Positions 51,330 through 60,027 of a stretch of 64,000 nucleotides of DNA are shown in pieces. How positions within the stretch are numbered: the stretch's first letter is position 1; the number at the start of each line of letters is the position of its first letter. Both the position numbers and the translations under genes were made by a program. Below the pieces are notes generated by a model, which was not told where the DNA came from, did not search any database, and worked only from the letters and a program-made list of their open reading frames with translations. The DNA is from CAVQMB01 sp963713445 (GTDB lineage Bacteria; Pseudomonadota; Gammaproteobacteria; Competibacterales; Competibacteraceae), in NCBI GenBank assembly GCA_963713445.1, contig CAVQMB010000003.1, positions 1-64,000 of the forward strand. The letters run 5' to 3'.

Positions 51330-52316
51330 TTACTTGGCGAGTCCTACCGACTTCATGATCTTGCCGAACTCGGCATTGTTTTCGGCCAGATAAGCGGCAA
51401 AGTCCTTGGTGTCACGCCATTTCATACCAAGCCCACGCTTGTTCATGAATTCTTTGTACTCGGCACTGTTGTAGACCTTCTTCATGGCCGCCTCCAGCGT
51501 CTTTGAGACATTACTGGGCAATCCCTTGGGACCGGCGATGCCGCGCCAGGCACCAAGCGAATACGTGCTGCCGATGGCCTGCTCCAGCGTCGGGACTTTG
51601 GGGAATACCGGGTTGCGCTCCTTGGACATCACCGCCAGGCTGCGGACCTTGCCAGCCTCGATCAGCGAGCGGGCTTCGGGAATCGAGCAGGGCACGATCT
51701 GCACGCCGCCAGCCACCAGGTCCTGCAGGCCGGGTGCCGCACCCTGGCTCGGCACCCAGGTGGTCTTCTGCGGGTCCAGCCCCTGATTCATCAGCAAACC
51801 CGCCAGCGCCACCTGCCAGATGCCGCCCTGGCCGGTACCGGAGGCCTTGAAAGTGCCGGCTGGCTTGGCCTTAACTGCCGCCAGCAACTGCTTGAGGTTC
51901 TTATACGGAGAATCGGCGGCCACCTGGATCGCGGCCGGGTCGAAATTGACCTGGGCGATGGGGGTGAAATTCTTATAGGTCAGGTTGGTCAGGCCCTCCC
52001 AGTGCATCATGTTGGTCTCGACGGTGATCATGCCAATGGTGTAGCCGTCGGGCCTGGCATAGGCGATCGCCGAGTGCCCCACCACACCGCTGCCGCCGGT
52101 GCGGTTGACCACATTGACCGGCTGGCCCAGCTCTTTCTGCAGCACGTGGGCCACGATACGGGCAGTGGCATCGGTGCCGCCGCCGGCGGCCCAGGGTACG
52201 ATCAACGTAATCGGCCGGTCAGGATAGGCCGCATTGGCCGTCAATGGTGCACTGATCAGGCCCGCCGCACAGGCGACGGTGAACGCTGCACGGGCAATAA
52301 AATGACGCAGTTTCAT
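51330..52316 (-). CDS. tctC: Tripartite tricarboxylate transporter binding protein (TctC/Bug family)
   Basis: The product is 328 residues with a clear signal peptide (FIARAAFTVACAAGLISAPL, cleavage near ANAAYPDRP). The Bug-family start YPDRPITLIVPWAAGGGTDA, then TGGSGVVGHSAIAYARPDGY and the C-terminal GLPSNVSKTLEAAMKKVYNS are present. Bug proteins bind carboxylates such as citrate, tartrate or amino acids. GGAGG lies 10 bases before the start. It is the first gene of tctC-tctB-tctA, probably with the Ldh gene last; the hydroxyacid dehydrogenase gene lies 87 bases upstream on the same strand. Confidence 0.92.
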   Translation of the reverse strand: MKLRHFIARAAFTVACAAGLISAPLTANAAYPDRPITLIVPWAAGGGTDATARIVAHVLQKELGQPVNVVNRTGGSGVVGHSAIAYARPDGYTIGMITVETNMMHWEGLTNLTYKNFTPIAQVNFDPAAIQVAADSPYKNLKQLLAAVKAKPAGTFKASGTGQGGIWQVALAGLLMNQGLDPQKTTWVPSQGAAPGLQDLVAGGVQIVPCSIPEARSLIEAGKVRSLAVMSKERNPVFPKVPTLEQAIGSTYSLGAWRGIAGPKGLPSNVSKTLEAAMKKVYNSAEYKEFMNKRGLGMKWRDTKDFAAYLAENNAEFGKIMKSVGLAK

Positions 52317-52402
52317 TGCAAACGTCCTCCTAAAGGTATTGCGGGTTTCACGTCACAAAATAAACCGCCAGCCTCGATCGGCCGGCGGTTGCTCTGGCCC
52401 GA

Positions 52403-53422
52403 TCAGCCTAGAAACGCGCTGTTGACGCAGTTGCGAAGCTGACCGTCACGCAGATAAGCGACCACGGTCTCGGTCGAAAGCCGCCGGGCGTCGCTCTGAC
52501 TGGCGCCGCTGTACCAGGCCGCATGCGGGGTCAGCAACAGCCGGTCACGGAGCCGCTCATCACCGGCCTTTAAGGCTTTGACCAGCGCCCGGTCGGCGCG
52601 CGGCGGCTCTTCCGGCAACACGTCCAGGGCGGCGCCCGCGATCTGTCCGTCGAGCAACGCCTGGCACAAGGCGTCGACGTCGACGATCGCACCGCGGGCG
52701 GTATTGATCAGCACGGCGTGCGGGCGCATCAGACCCAGCGCCTGGGCATCGATCAGATGGTAGGTTTCGTCGGTAAGCGGCGTATGCAGACTGACCGCAT
52801 CGCATTGCCCCAGCAGTTCCTCCAGCCGTTCCACCCGCGTCACCCCCAGGGCGATTTCCTGACCCCGCGGCAGATACGGGTCATAGCACACCACCTCGAT
52901 ACCGAAGGCCTTGGCGCGTAGCGCGGTGGCGCTACCGATGCGTCCCAACCCGACGATGCCCAGCCGGGTGCCGCGGACCCGGGCGATCAGCGGTGCCCCG
53001 CTCCAGCTAAAGTGACCGACCGGATCCTGATGCAGCCGGTTATTGTAGTAATTGAGCCCGCGGCGCAGCGCCAGCAGCATGCCGATAGCATGATCGGCCA
53101 CCTCGCTGGTGCCATAATCCGGGGTATTGCACACCGGGATACCGGCGGTGCCGGCCGCCCGGAGGTCGATGTGGTCGAAACCCACCCCGGCCCGGACGAT
53201 GACCCGGCAGTTTTTCAAATGCTGTACCACCGCGGAGTCGATTTTGACTTCGTGCCACACCAGCAAGGCATCGGCTGCCTCGAATTCAGCCGTCGGAATC
53301 CGCCCGGCCTCCCGCTCCCGGAAAATCGCGAAATCGAAGTCCCCGCCAGCCGTGGCCCGCTCGATCTCGGCGTCGTCGTGATACTGCGCGTCCGGTGTCA
53401 GAATCCGGAACCGTGCCGCCAT
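52403..53422 (-). CDS. D-isomer-specific 2-hydroxyacid dehydrogenase
   Basis: The product is 339 residues from the ATG at 53422, which overlaps the dehydratase stop (TGATG). The NAD-binding motif is GLGRIGSATALRAKAFG, the catalytic Arg is in INTARGAIVDVDALCQAL, the Glu in ALDVLPEEPP and the His in LLTPHAAWYSGAS. The start ILTPDAQYHDDAEIERAT, with a long helical N-terminus, is seen in the C-terminal-binding-protein-like subgroup. It reduces 2-keto acids or oxidises D-2-hydroxyacids in the cytoplasm. Coupling to the sugar-acid dehydratase argues for a role on the keto acid made by that enzyme. Confidence 0.88.
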   Translation of the reverse strand: MAARFRILTPDAQYHDDAEIERATAGGDFDFAIFREREAGRIPTAEFEAADALLVWHEVKIDSAVVQHLKNCRVIVRAGVGFDHIDLRAAGTAGIPVCNTPDYGTSEVADHAIGMLLALRRGLNYYNNRLHQDPVGHFSWSGAPLIARVRGTRLGIVGLGRIGSATALRAKAFGIEVVCYDPYLPRGQEIALGVTRVERLEELLGQCDAVSLHTPLTDETYHLIDAQALGLMRPHAVLINTARGAIVDVDALCQALLDGQIAGAALDVLPEEPPRADRALVKALKAGDERLRDRLLLTPHAAWYSGASQSDARRLSTETVVAYLRDGQLRNCVNSAFLG

Positions 53423-55147
53423 CAATGGCTCTCCTTGGGCACCGCCGCGCCGCTGTGGCCGACCAGGAAATCCAGATCCACCCCGCGGTCGGCCTGCAGC
53501 ACATGATCGTAATAGAGCCGGTACCAGCCGCGCTCGGCCGGCGGCGGCGGCGCCTGCCAGGCGGCCCGACGGCGGGCCAGTTCGTCGTCCGGCACGTCCA
53601 GCTGCAGACGCCGCTGCGCGACGTCGAGTTCGACCATGTCACCGTTCTGGACCAGCGCCAGGGTGCCCCCTGCGGCCGCTTCCGGCGCCGTATGCAGCAC
53701 CACGGTGCCGTAAGCGGTGCCGCTCATGCGGGCATCCGAGATCCGCACCATGTCGGTGATGCCTTTTTTGAGGACCTTGGGCGGCAGCGGCATGTTGCCG
53801 ACCTCGGGCATGCCCGGATAGCCCTTGGGGCCGGCATGCTTGAGCACCAGAACGCAGGTCTCGTCGACGTCCAGATCAGGCGAATCGATGCGCGCTTTGA
53901 AATCCTCGATGCCTTCGAATACCACCGCCCGGCCGCGATGGCGCATCAGCTCCGGCGAGGCCGCCGACGGCTTGAGGATCGCCCCGCCGGGCGCCAGATT
54001 GCCGCGCAGCACCGCGATGCCGCCCTGCTCGGTGAGTGGATTGTCCAGCGGCCGGATGACGTCACGGTTGTAGCATTCGGCATCGGCGCAGTTCTCGCCG
54101 ATGGTGTGGCCGTTGACCGTCAGCGCCGAGCCTTCGATGCGCTCGCCCAGGGTCTTGATCACCGCCGGCAGACCCCCGGCGTAGTAAAAATCCTCCATCA
54201 GATACTGGCCCGACGGCATCAGGTTGACCAGACAGGGAATATCGCGACCCAGCCGGTCCCAGTCGTCCAGGCTGATGTCGACCCCAACGCGACCGGCCAG
54301 CGCCAGCAGGTGAACCACGGCGTTGGTGGAACCGCCCAGCGCACCGTTGATCCGGATGGCGTTCTCGAATGCCGCGCGGGTGAGGATCTTCGACATCCGC
54401 AGATCCTCGTGGACCATCTCCACCACCCGCCGGCCGACCAGCTGGGCCAGCGTCTTGCGGCGCGAATCGGCGGCCGGGATGGCGGCATTGGTGGGCAACC
54501 CCATGCCCAGGGATTCCACCATGCTGTTCATGGTCGAGGCCGTGCCCATGGTGTTGCAGTGACCGGCCGAGCGCGAGTTGCCGGCCTCGGCGGCCATGAA
54601 GTCCTCCAGGCTCATCTTGCCGGCGCGCACGTCCTCGACTGAACTGCCAGACACTGGTGCCGGAACCGATGTCACAACCGCGGAACTTGCCGTTCAGCAT
54701 CGGTCCGCCCGAGAGCACGATGGTGGGCAGATCGGCACTGGCCGCACCCATGAGCAGCGACGGCACGGTCTTGTCGCAGCCGGTCATCAGCACCACGCCG
54801 TCGATCGGATTGGCCCGGATGGATTCCTCCACGTCCATGCTGACCAGGTTGCGGAACAGCATGGTGGTTGGGCGCATCAGGGTCTCGCCCAGGCTCATGA
54901 CCGGGAATTCCAGCGGGAAGCCGCCGGCCTGATAGACCCCGCGCTTAATATGCTCGGCGAGGTCGCGGAAGTGGCCGTTGCACGGGGTCAGTTCCGACCA
55001 GGTGTTACAGATGCCGATGACTGGCCGGCCGTCGAACAGGTCGTGCGGATGGCCCTGATTCTTCATCCAGCTGCGATGCAGGAAACCATCCCGGTCAGCC
55101 TTGCCAAACCAGGCGCTACTGCGCCCCGGTTTCTTGTCCTCCGCCAT
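53422..55147 (-). pseudogene. IlvD/Edd-family sugar-acid dehydratase, single +1 frameshift
   Basis: The gene starts MAEDKKPGRSSAWFGKADRD and reads to GSGTSVWQFS near 54640. One extra C (TTCAGTCGAGG) shifts the frame. The rest, from EDVRAGKMSLEDFMAAEAG to the stop at 53422, is open. Joined, it has about 575 residues. The iron-sulfur cysteines are Cys47 (ICNTWSEL), Cys124 (TGCDKTVPS) and the Cys of GHCNTMGTAST. HRSWMKNQGHPHDLFDGRPV and the QFS-EDVRAG segment mark the L-arabinonate/D-xylonate/fuconate dehydratase branch, not branched-chain amino acid synthesis. It makes 2-keto-3-deoxy acids from aldonic acids. Confidence 0.85.
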
Positions 55148-55210
55148 GGGTCTCGCCTTCTGGTTGGCCCGCCGGCAGCCGCCTCACAGGGTGCGTCCGG
55201 CTGGCATTGT

Positions 55211-55230
55211 TAACGTTGTCAGACACGTTA
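55211..55230. promoter_or_regulatory. Palindromic operator-like site
   Basis: TAACGTTGTCAGACACGTTA has six-base perfect outer arms (TAACGT/ACGTTA) around TGTCAGAC. It lies 64 bases from the dehydratase start on one side and 44 bases upstream of a -35 box on the other. The GTC-N-GAC core is like FadR/FCD-type GntR sites and like the site at 25014. Confidence 0.5.
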
Positions 55231-55273
55231 GAACCAGCGGCACGCGAACGTCAAGCACCGCGCCGCGGGCAAA

Positions 55274-55302
55274 TTGACAAGCCTCGGTGGCTGAGCTGTA
55301 AT
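55274..55302 (+). promoter_or_regulatory. Sigma-70 promoter
   Basis: TTGACA at 55274-55279 and TGTAAT at 55297-55302 are separated by 17 bases. The -35 box is perfect and the -10 box has one strong mismatch. It would drive the binding protein, ATPase and permease genes from 55.4 to 60.0 kb. The palindrome lies just upstream. Confidence 0.65.
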
Positions 55303-55399
55303 TTAGCCGGCCGCAAGACCTTGTCGGCGAATTTAGCATGCGGGCCAACCAAACCTATATAACAAGTACCGATCAGGACACCCACAGGAGAACGTCATC

Positions 55400-56484
55400 A
55401 TGCGCCGCAGAGATTTCCTCACCACCACCGCGGTGGCCTCGGCCGGGCCTGCTGCTGCGACGCCTCGGACGTAGTGCCTGGGCGGCTGGAATGCATGGTG
55501 CCATGGGCGCGGATACCCCTATGGTGTCCTGTCCGGCCAAGAAAGCCACCCTACAGGATCGCTCTCAGCAACTCCTATATCGGCAATACCTGGCGCACGG
55601 AAATGGTGCAGCTCGCCAAGGCCTACACCGAACAGTCCGACGTCAAGCCGCTGATCAAGGAATTCCAGGTATCCAGTTCCGGTAACGACGTCTCCGCCCA
55701 GATCGCCCAGATGAACCAGATGATCCTGGGGGGCGTCGACGCTATCGTCACCGATGCCGCCAGCCCAACCGGTCTGAACTCGGTCATCGACCAGGCGGTC
55801 GCCGCCGGCATCCTGGTGGTGTCGTTCGACAACGTCGTCACCACCAAGAAGGCCGTCACGGTCAACGAAGACCAGCACGCCATGGGCAAGCAGTGGGCCG
55901 AGTTCATCATCAAGCATATCGGCGACAAGGGCCACGTGCTGATGGTGCGCGGGGTCGCCGGCACTTTCGTCGACCAGGAACGCACCCGTGGCGCCGACGA
56001 GGTGTTCAAGAAATACCCGGGCATCAAGACCACCCAGGTCTATGGCAAATGGGACGACGGCACCGCCCAGAAGGTGACCGCCAACGCGCTGGCCTCGACG
56101 CCGCAGATCGATGCAGTCTGGTGCCAGGGCGGCGACACCGGCGTGGTACGGGCGTTCCTGCAGGCCGGGCGCAAGATCCCGCCGATTGCCGGCGAGGCCG
56201 AAAACGGGTTCCGCAAACTGGCCGCCAAACACAAGTTCCCGATGCTCTCCATCGGCCAGTCGCCGGCGCTCGGTGCGATGTCGATCAAGGTGGCCCTGGA
56301 ACTGCTGCAGGGCAACAAAGTGCCGCGCGCCATCAGCGTGCCGTTGCCCACCGCGACCACTGCCACGCTGAAGGCGGGCGTGAATTACTTCCCCGATCAG
56401 CCCGATAGCTTCTTCACGCCGATCAATATCGAGCCGTGCGGGCTGCATTTCGACATCAAAAACGTCCTGCAGCAGAAAGTCTAA
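55400..56484 (+). pseudogene. Sugar ABC transporter binding protein, paralogue B, two +1 frameshifts near the start
   Basis: The gene begins MRRRDFLTTTAVASAG, a twin-arginine-like leader. An extra G near 55450 moves it to LLLRRLGRSAWAAGMHGAMG, and an extra A near 55545 (AAGAAAGCC) moves it to PPYRIALSNSYIGNTWRTEM. From there it is open to 56484. The body matches paralogue A at 44.7 kb over its whole length. Joined, the protein is about 360 residues. The ATPase gene follows after 36 bases. Because the body is fully conserved, it is probably functional and the shifts may be errors. Confidence 0.85.
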
Positions 56485-56520
56485 GACGCACCGCCAGGTG
56501 GGTCTTCGATCAACGACTTT

Positions 56521-58095
56521 ATGACGATAACCGCAACCGCCGGCGGGTCCCCGCCCGCCGGCCACACGGCGTTACTGGAAGCACGCGGCATCAGCAAACG
56601 TTTCGGTGGCGTAATCGCCCTCGATGACGCCGATTTCGTCTGCCAGGCCGGCGAAATCCATGCCCTGCTGGGGGCCAACGGCGCCGGCAAGAGCACCCTG
56701 GTCAAGATCCTGAGCGGCGTCCACCCGCCCGATGCCGGCTCCATCCGGCTGGCCGGACAGGCGGTCACCCTGGCCAGCCCGGCCGCGGCCGCGGCCCATG
56801 GCGTGGCCACGGTATTCCAGGAACTGTCGTTGTTCCCACACCTGACGGTGGCCCAGAATGTCATGATCGGCCATGAACCGATCGGCCGGCTGGGGCAAAT
56901 CAGGGGCCGCGAGCTGCGCCGGCAGGTTGCCGGTCTGCTGGAACAACTCGGCATCGAGCACATCAAACCGCAGGCGTTCGTCAGCGATCTGTCGCTGGCG
57001 GACCGCCAGCTGGTGGAAATCGCCAAAGCCCTGTCGCACGATCCCCAGGTGCTGATTCTCGATGAGGGCACCTCGGCCCTGGGTCGCCAGGAGGTGCAGC
57101 GGCTGTTCGACCTGCTGAAGACGCTGCGGCGTCAGGGCAAGGCCGTGGTGTTCATTTCCCACCGCATGGGCGAGATCCGGGAACTGGTCGATCGGGTCAC
57201 GGTGTTCCGCAACGGCCGCCACGTCGGCTCCCTCGATGCCGAGGCGTTCGATGAAAACCGGCTGGTCGAGATGATGCTGGGCGAGCGGGTCGAACGCTCG
57301 TTCCCGCCACGCGCCGAGCTGGCGGCGGATGCCAATGTCCTGCTCGAGCTCAACAAGTTGTCGGCCGGCACCCAGCTACGCGATATTTCATTTGCCCTGC
57401 GGCGCGGCGAGGTGCTCGGCATCGCCGGCCTGGAGGGTCAGGGCCAGGGCGAACTGCTGCTGGCACTGTTTGGCGCCTACCGCCGTATCACCGGGCGGGT
57501 GCGGATGCACGGTCACGAGGTTAAGTTGGGTACGCCGTGGCGCGCCCAGCACGCCGGACTGGCGCTGATCCCGGAAGACCGCAAGACCCAGGGCCTGCTG
57601 CAGCGGCTGTCGCTGCGCGAGAACATCGCGCTGGCCAGCCTCGGCCAGTTGACCCACTGGGGGATGGTCTCGCGAACCGACGAACGCAAGCTGGTCGCGG
57701 GTCTGATTGATCGGATGCAGATCAAGACCGCCTCGATGGAACTCCCGGCACGCTCGCTTAGCGGCGGCAACCAGCAGAAGGTAGTGCTTGCCAAGTGGCT
57801 GGAGACCAGCGCCGAAGTGTTCCTGTTCTACGATCCCACCCGCGGTATCGACGTTGGCACCAAACACCATTTCTACGAGTTGATCGAGGGTCTGGCCGCC
57901 GCCGGCAAGGGCGTGCTGCTCTACAGCACCGAAATCATCGAGCTGATTGGATTGTGCCATCGCGTGGTCGTTATGGATGACGGCCGCATCGTCCGCGAGC
58001 TGGTCGATCAGCAGATCACCGAACCCAATATACTGGCGGCCTCGCTGGGCCTCGAAAAGAACCGCGACGACGCCGCAGCGGGAGTGCCGGCATGA
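56521..58095 (+). CDS. Sugar ABC transporter two-domain ATPase
   Basis: The product is 524 residues. Domain 1 has Walker A GANGAGKST, FQELSLFPHLTVAQNV, LSLADRQLVEIAKAL and Walker B VLILDEGTSALG, with Gly where nearly all relatives have Pro (DEPTSAL). Domain 2 has GLEGQGQGE in place of Walker A, as in RbsA, then LIPEDRKTQGLLQRLS, SLSGGNQQKVVLAKWL and VFLFYDPTRGIDVGTK, where the Walker B Glu is absent (YDP). Thus the second site should not hydrolyse ATP. It overlaps permease 1 by four bases. Confidence 0.92.
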   Translation: MTITATAGGSPPAGHTALLEARGISKRFGGVIALDDADFVCQAGEIHALLGANGAGKSTLVKILSGVHPPDAGSIRLAGQAVTLASPAAAAAHGVATVFQELSLFPHLTVAQNVMIGHEPIGRLGQIRGRELRRQVAGLLEQLGIEHIKPQAFVSDLSLADRQLVEIAKALSHDPQVLILDEGTSALGRQEVQRLFDLLKTLRRQGKAVVFISHRMGEIRELVDRVTVFRNGRHVGSLDAEAFDENRLVEMMLGERVERSFPPRAELAADANVLLELNKLSAGTQLRDISFALRRGEVLGIAGLEGQGQGELLLALFGAYRRITGRVRMHGHEVKLGTPWRAQHAGLALIPEDRKTQGLLQRLSLRENIALASLGQLTHWGMVSRTDERKLVAGLIDRMQIKTASMELPARSLSGGNQQKVVLAKWLETSAEVFLFYDPTRGIDVGTKHHFYELIEGLAAAGKGVLLYSTEIIELIGLCHRVVVMDDGRIVRELVDQQITEPNILAASLGLEKNRDDAAAGVPA

Positions 58096-59051
58096 ATCTG
58101 CGAAGTTACCGCGGCGCCCTGGTGGCACTGATCGCGCTGGTATTGCTGATCATCTATTACTGGTACCGCCAGCCGCTGATCATTTCACCGTTCGGCCTAC
58201 GCATCATGGCCAACCAGGGCACCACGCTGGCGCTGGCGGCGATGGCCCAGATGGTGGTGGTCGTCACCAGCGGTGTCGACCTGTCGGTCGGCGCCATCGT
58301 CAGCCTGAGCAACTGTGTCGCCGCCACTTACATGGGGACCGGACCGCTGAGCGTGATGCTGGTGGTCATTCTCACCCTGCTGGTGGGCGCCATGGCCGGG
58401 CTGATCAATGGTCTGATCGTGGCCTACGGCCGGATCCAGCCGATCATCGTCACCCTGGCGACACTCTACATCTACAGCGGCGTGGCGCTGATCATCCGGC
58501 CCGACCCCGGCGGTCAGGTGCCCGGTTTCTTTGCCCACGCCCTGACCGGCTCCTGGAGCTACCTGCCGTATGCCCTGGTCATGCTGCTGCTGGTGGTGCT
58601 GGTGGTATGGGCACCGCTGATGCGCTCCCGGCTTGGCTTCGCCCTCTATGCCATCGGCGACAACGAGGGCGGTGCCCATATGTCCGGCATCAACGTGATC
58701 CGCACCAAGATCGCGGCCTACGCAATCGGCGGTTTCCTGGCCGCCTGCGCCGGGCTGTTCCTGACCGCCCAGACCACTTCGGGCGATGCCACCGTCGGCG
58801 CCGGCTACACACTGAACTCGGTGGCCGCGGTGGTGTTCGGCGGTGTCATTCTGGCGGGCGGGCGCGGTGTGGTGCTGGGGCCGATCTGCGCCGCCTACTT
58901 TATTTCCATCATCATCAGCGTGCTGTTCGCGTCCGGGGTATCGCCGTTTTATCAGAGCGTGTTCCAGGGCGGCATCCTGATCCTGGTGCTGGCGTTCGGC
59001 AACCTATGGACTCTGCGCACCCGCAACTGGCTGCGCGTGATCGGAACCTGA
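58092..59051 (+). CDS. Sugar ABC transporter permease 1
   Basis: The product is 319 residues of the BPD_transp_2 family with eight or more membrane segments. The conserved loop is MAQMVVVVTSGVDLSVGAIV, followed by GRIQPIIVTLATLYIYSGVA, DPGGQVPGFFAHALTGSWSY and VVFGGVILAGGRGVVLGPIC. The start codon overlaps the ATPase stop. With the next gene it should form a heterodimeric channel for the substrate delivered by the binding proteins at 44.7 and 55.4 kb. Confidence 0.9.
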   Translation: MNLRSYRGALVALIALVLLIIYYWYRQPLIISPFGLRIMANQGTTLALAAMAQMVVVVTSGVDLSVGAIVSLSNCVAATYMGTGPLSVMLVVILTLLVGAMAGLINGLIVAYGRIQPIIVTLATLYIYSGVALIIRPDPGGQVPGFFAHALTGSWSYLPYALVMLLLVVLVVWAPLMRSRLGFALYAIGDNEGGAHMSGINVIRTKIAAYAIGGFLAACAGLFLTAQTTSGDATVGAGYTLNSVAAVVFGGVILAGGRGVVLGPICAAYFISIIISVLFASGVSPFYQSVFQGGILILVLAFGNLWTLRTRNWLRVIGT

Positions 59052-59055
59052 TCTC

Positions 59056-60027
59056 ATGGCTGCCTATCCCGAAACCACCTCCCGCAAGCTGCTCGCGCTC
59101 ACCCGCCACGGGGTGCTCATGGCCTACATACTGCTGGTGGTGCTGTTCGCCATCGCGGTGGCCATCAACCCGCAGTTCGCGTCCTGGGCCAATATCCAGG
59201 CCCAGCTCCAGATTGCGACCTTCATCGGCATCATTGCCATCGGCCAGACGCTGGTCATTCTGACCGGCCAGATCGACCTGTCGGTACCCTGGAACCTGAC
59301 GTTTTCGGCGATCCTGATGGCCACCCTGTATGCCGACGGCTACAACGTGCTGATTGCGATCGCCGCCGCATTGCTGGCTGGCGCGCTGGTCGGAGTGGTC
59401 AATGCCATCGGCGTGGCGATCTTCCGGGTCCATTCCCTGGTCTGGACGCTAGCGGTCAATGCCCTGCTGCAAGGGGCGGCGCTGGTCTACACCAACGCCC
59501 AGCCCCCCAAATCCAACGTGCCCGATGTGGTCCGGTTTCTCGCCATCGGTCACATCGGCCCGGTGCCCGCCGCGCCGCTGGTCTGGGGGGTGCTGGCGGT
59601 GGTGACGCTGGTGGGACTGCACTACAGCCGGTTCGGACGCAATCTGTATGCCACCGGCACCAATCAGGTGGCGACGTTCCTGTCCGGCATCGACACCCGC
59701 AAGGTCCACCTCGGGGCCTTCGTCGGCTCCGGTGTCTGTGCCGCCATTGCCGGTATCCTGCTGACCGGCTATTCCTCGCAGACCTATCTTGGCATGGGCA
59801 ACGACTATCTGCTGGTGCCAATCGCCGCGGTCATCATCGGTGGGACCAACATCCTGGGGGGCTCCGGTGGCTATCTGGGCACGATCGCCGGTGCCTTTAT
59901 CGTGGTCCTGCTGCAGTCTATCCTGTCCACGGCGCAGATCGCCCAGGCCGGCAAGAACATCATCTTCGGTCTGATCATCGTCAGTCTGGTGCTGCTCTAT
60001 GGCCGCGAAAGCCGGCCCACCGACTGA
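59056..60027 (+). CDS. Sugar ABC transporter permease 2
   Basis: The product is 323 residues, BPD_transp_2 family. It contains IAIGQTLVILTGQIDLSVPW (loop with Gly-Gln instead of Ser-Gly), RVHSLVWTLAVNALLQGAAL, SRFGRNLYATGTNQVATFLS and AVIIGGTNILGGSGGYLGTI. It is four bases behind permease 1. Its end overlaps the 3' end of the convergent LysR gene by 31 bases. Confidence 0.9.
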   Translation: MAAYPETTSRKLLALTRHGVLMAYILLVVLFAIAVAINPQFASWANIQAQLQIATFIGIIAIGQTLVILTGQIDLSVPWNLTFSAILMATLYADGYNVLIAIAAALLAGALVGVVNAIGVAIFRVHSLVWTLAVNALLQGAALVYTNAQPPKSNVPDVVRFLAIGHIGPVPAAPLVWGVLAVVTLVGLHYSRFGRNLYATGTNQVATFLSGIDTRKVHLGAFVGSGVCAAIAGILLTGYSSQTYLGMGNDYLLVPIAAVIIGGTNILGGSGGYLGTIAGAFIVVLLQSILSTAQIAQAGKNIIFGLIIVSLVLLYGRESRPTD

